Below are positions 62,964-64,000 of a DNA stretch of 64,000 nucleotides, in pieces. The notes beneath the pieces are model-generated. The model searched no databases, was not told the origin of the DNA, and saw only the letters and a program-made list of their open reading frames with translations. Position 1 is the stretch's first letter. Each line of letters begins with the position of its first letter. The DNA is from Methylobacterium sp. GXS13 (GTDB lineage Bacteria; Pseudomonadota; Alphaproteobacteria; Rhizobiales; Beijerinckiaceae): positions 124,001 to 188,000 of the forward strand of contig NZ_LKKO01000001.1 of assembly GCF_001455965.1 (NCBI RefSeq), given 5' to 3'. Made by a program: the position numbers and the translations under genes.

Positions 62964-63144
62964 TTGCGCCGGACGCGCTTGACCGCCGATCCTATCGGCG
63001 CGCGGTCACACATCGCGAGGCGCCGATGGTGCGACAGAATAGGGCATTTGCCGGGGGGATATCTCGGTCGGTCCGGGCGTTCTCGCCCAACTTCCAGACT
63101 AGGCCGTTCGGGCCCTTCAAGCACCTTCCAGAGGATCTGTTTCG

Positions 63145-63387
63145 ATGAAGTCGGCCTCGATCGCGCTGCTCGCCCTGATCGCCGGTGCCGCGCCCGCGTT
63201 GGCGGATTCCCGAGCCGACCGCGCCGCCTGCACGCCGGACGTCATGCGTCTCTGCGCGTCGCAGATCCCGAACGTCGCGGCGATCACGGTGTGCCTGCGC
63301 CAGCAGCGGCCAAATCTCAGCCCCGGCTGCCGCGTGGTGATGGATCAGTCCGCCCGGCCGGTCCGGAGCGTCTCGAACCGGCCCTGA
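63145..63387 (+). CDS. small exported four-cysteine protein
   Basis: An 80-residue protein with a Sec signal peptide (MKSASIALLALIAGAAPALA) before DSRAD. The mature part has four cysteines in the order C-x7-C-x11-C-x11-C (AACTPDVMRLCASQIPNVAAITVCLRQQRPNLSPGCRVVM), which can form two disulfides. Very similar short cysteine-patterned exported proteins are common in Methylobacterium and Bradyrhizobium, but their function is not known. The gene ends 9 bases before the convergent aldolase-type gene. Confidence 0.75.
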   Translation: MKSASIALLALIAGAAPALADSRADRAACTPDVMRLCASQIPNVAAITVCLRQQRPNLSPGCRVVMDQSARPVRSVSNRP

Positions 63388-63396
63388 GACCACGCT

Positions 63397-64000
63397 TCAC
63401 CAGCCGTTGATGCGCGGCCAGACCGCGCCGGTGAGCCGGCCGCGAACGACTGGATGGTAGCCATCGTGCTGGGCACCGGTGGCGCAGGCATGGTTGGGCA
63501 GGATCCGCAGGCGAGCCCCGATCGGTAGATCCGGAAGAGGTGTGGAGGCGCCGGGCCGCACCGCAAGGATGCCGTGTTCCTGGTTCGCGTCCCGCACGAT
63601 CAGGTTCGGATACGGGCGTCCGGCCAGATCGCAGGCAACGCCGTAGCCCTGGTCCACCGCCTGCCGGGCGGTGCCGCGGTCACGCGAGAGTGCCATCCAG
63701 CCGGCATCCGTGATGATCCAGCCCTTCTCCCGCTGGTGGCCGATCACCGTCGTCAGGACGGTGAGCGCGATGTCGTCGATCCCGCAGGACCCAACGCCGG
63801 CCTGGAACAGGTCGCCGATCATGAACACGCCGGCCCGGACCTCGGTGATGCCGTCGAGATTCGCCGCGTAGCACGCTGTCGGGGTCGAGCCGACGCTCAC
63901 CACCGGGCAGGGCAGGCCCGCCGTGCGCAGAACGGAGGCGGCGGTCAAGGCAGCGTGGCGCTCGGCTTCGGCCGCCGTCGCGAGCGCGGCCGGATCGTTC
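63397..64000 (-). CDS. alanine-racemase-fold D-threonine-aldolase/D-serine-dehydratase-type enzyme (5' end outside window)
   Basis: Only the C-terminal ~200 residues are in the window; the frame remains open to the right edge. The visible part contains VVSVGSTPTACY, EVRAGVFMIGDLFQ and the C-terminal LPNHACATGAQHDGYHPVVRGRL, where the His and Cys of PNHACAT match the zinc site of D-serine dehydratase and D-threonine aldolase. This suggests a PLP- and metal-dependent enzyme acting on a D-hydroxy-amino acid. The PLP lysine lies outside. Its neighbours do not help in choosing the substrate. Confidence 0.8.
   Translation of the reverse strand, partial: NDPAALATAAEAERHAALTAASVLRTAGLPCPVVSVGSTPTACYAANLDGITEVRAGVFMIGDLFQAGVGSCGIDDIALTVLTTVIGHQREKGWIITDAGWMALSRDRGTARQAVDQGYGVACDLAGRPYPNLIVRDANQEHGILAVRPGASTPLPDLPIGARLRILPNHACATGAQHDGYHPVVRGRLTGAVWPRINGW

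Overview
The window is high-GC chromosomal DNA from an alphaproteobacterium of the order Hyphomicrobiales, most likely Methylobacterium or a close relative. The evidence is the mix of families: CpdR, aa3-oxidase genes in the order ctaC-ctaD-ctaB-coxF-ctaG-ctaE-DUF983-SURF1, a class I LuxR/LuxI pair, an FdhD formate-dehydrogenase maturation protein, dimethylsulfone-use genes, and strong G/C preference at third codon positions. No rRNA, CRISPR array or insertion sequence was seen. Two tRNAs are present (Pro-CGG and Leu-CAA).

Layout. 1-4.9 kb: the end of a Sel1-repeat protein, a DUF3429 membrane protein, then a quorum-sensing locus (LuxR, lux-box-like palindrome, LuxI, overlapping microprotein) and an EamA exporter. 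4.9-8.7 kb: icd, a TrmJ-type RNA methyltransferase and ccmAB (cytochrome c haem export). 8.7-11.0 kb: an AT-richer accessory insert carrying a minus-strand effector-like gene whose putative nuclease domain lies behind an in-frame amber codon, followed by two small genes that may be immunity proteins. 11.2-13.7 kb: rpsT and dnaA. 13.8-22.8 kb: a thiolase, a DUF2059 periplasmic protein, an EAL phosphodiesterase, a FadJ-type beta-oxidation enzyme, a LysR regulator divergent from a solute-binding protein/threonine aldolase operon, and a DnaQ-like exonuclease with a C-terminal SWIM-like zinc motif. 22.8-31.7 kb: ligA, an MFS transporter, a phosphopantetheinyl transferase, tRNA-Pro, an SGNH-like protein, and queA-tgt for queuosine. 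31.7-35.1 kb: a CDF metal exporter and sfnG-sfnB for sulfur scavenging from dimethylsulfone.

35.3-42.1 kb is a complete minus-strand operon for cytochrome aa3 oxidase with its haem-O and copper assembly factors. 42.4-50.9 kb: fdhD, a secreted proline-rich protein, and gltB-gltD (NADPH-GOGAT). 50.9-57.0 kb: envelope genes (a DUF459 SGNH hydrolase, an MltB-type transglycosylase), galE divergent from galU (UDP-sugar supply) and an N-formylglutamate amidohydrolase-like gene. 57.1-64 kb: cpdR, grxC, a nitrilase-family hydrolase, DUF1178, dsbB, a DedA-like protein, tRNA-Leu, a renalase-like flavoprotein coupled to a histone-deacetylase-family enzyme, two short exported proteins, and an alanine-racemase/D-threonine-aldolase-type enzyme cut by the window end.

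Most of the window is housekeeping. The places that most repay a second look are the amber-interrupted toxin/immunity-like cassette at 9.2-11.0 kb, the LuxI-coupled microprotein, the Tgt that has lost most of its zinc ligands, the exonuclease-SWIM fusion, and the structured divergent region upstream of gltB with a CtrA-type TTAA-N7-TTAA site. Functions were assigned by reading motifs and family resemblance by eye; no database search was run.
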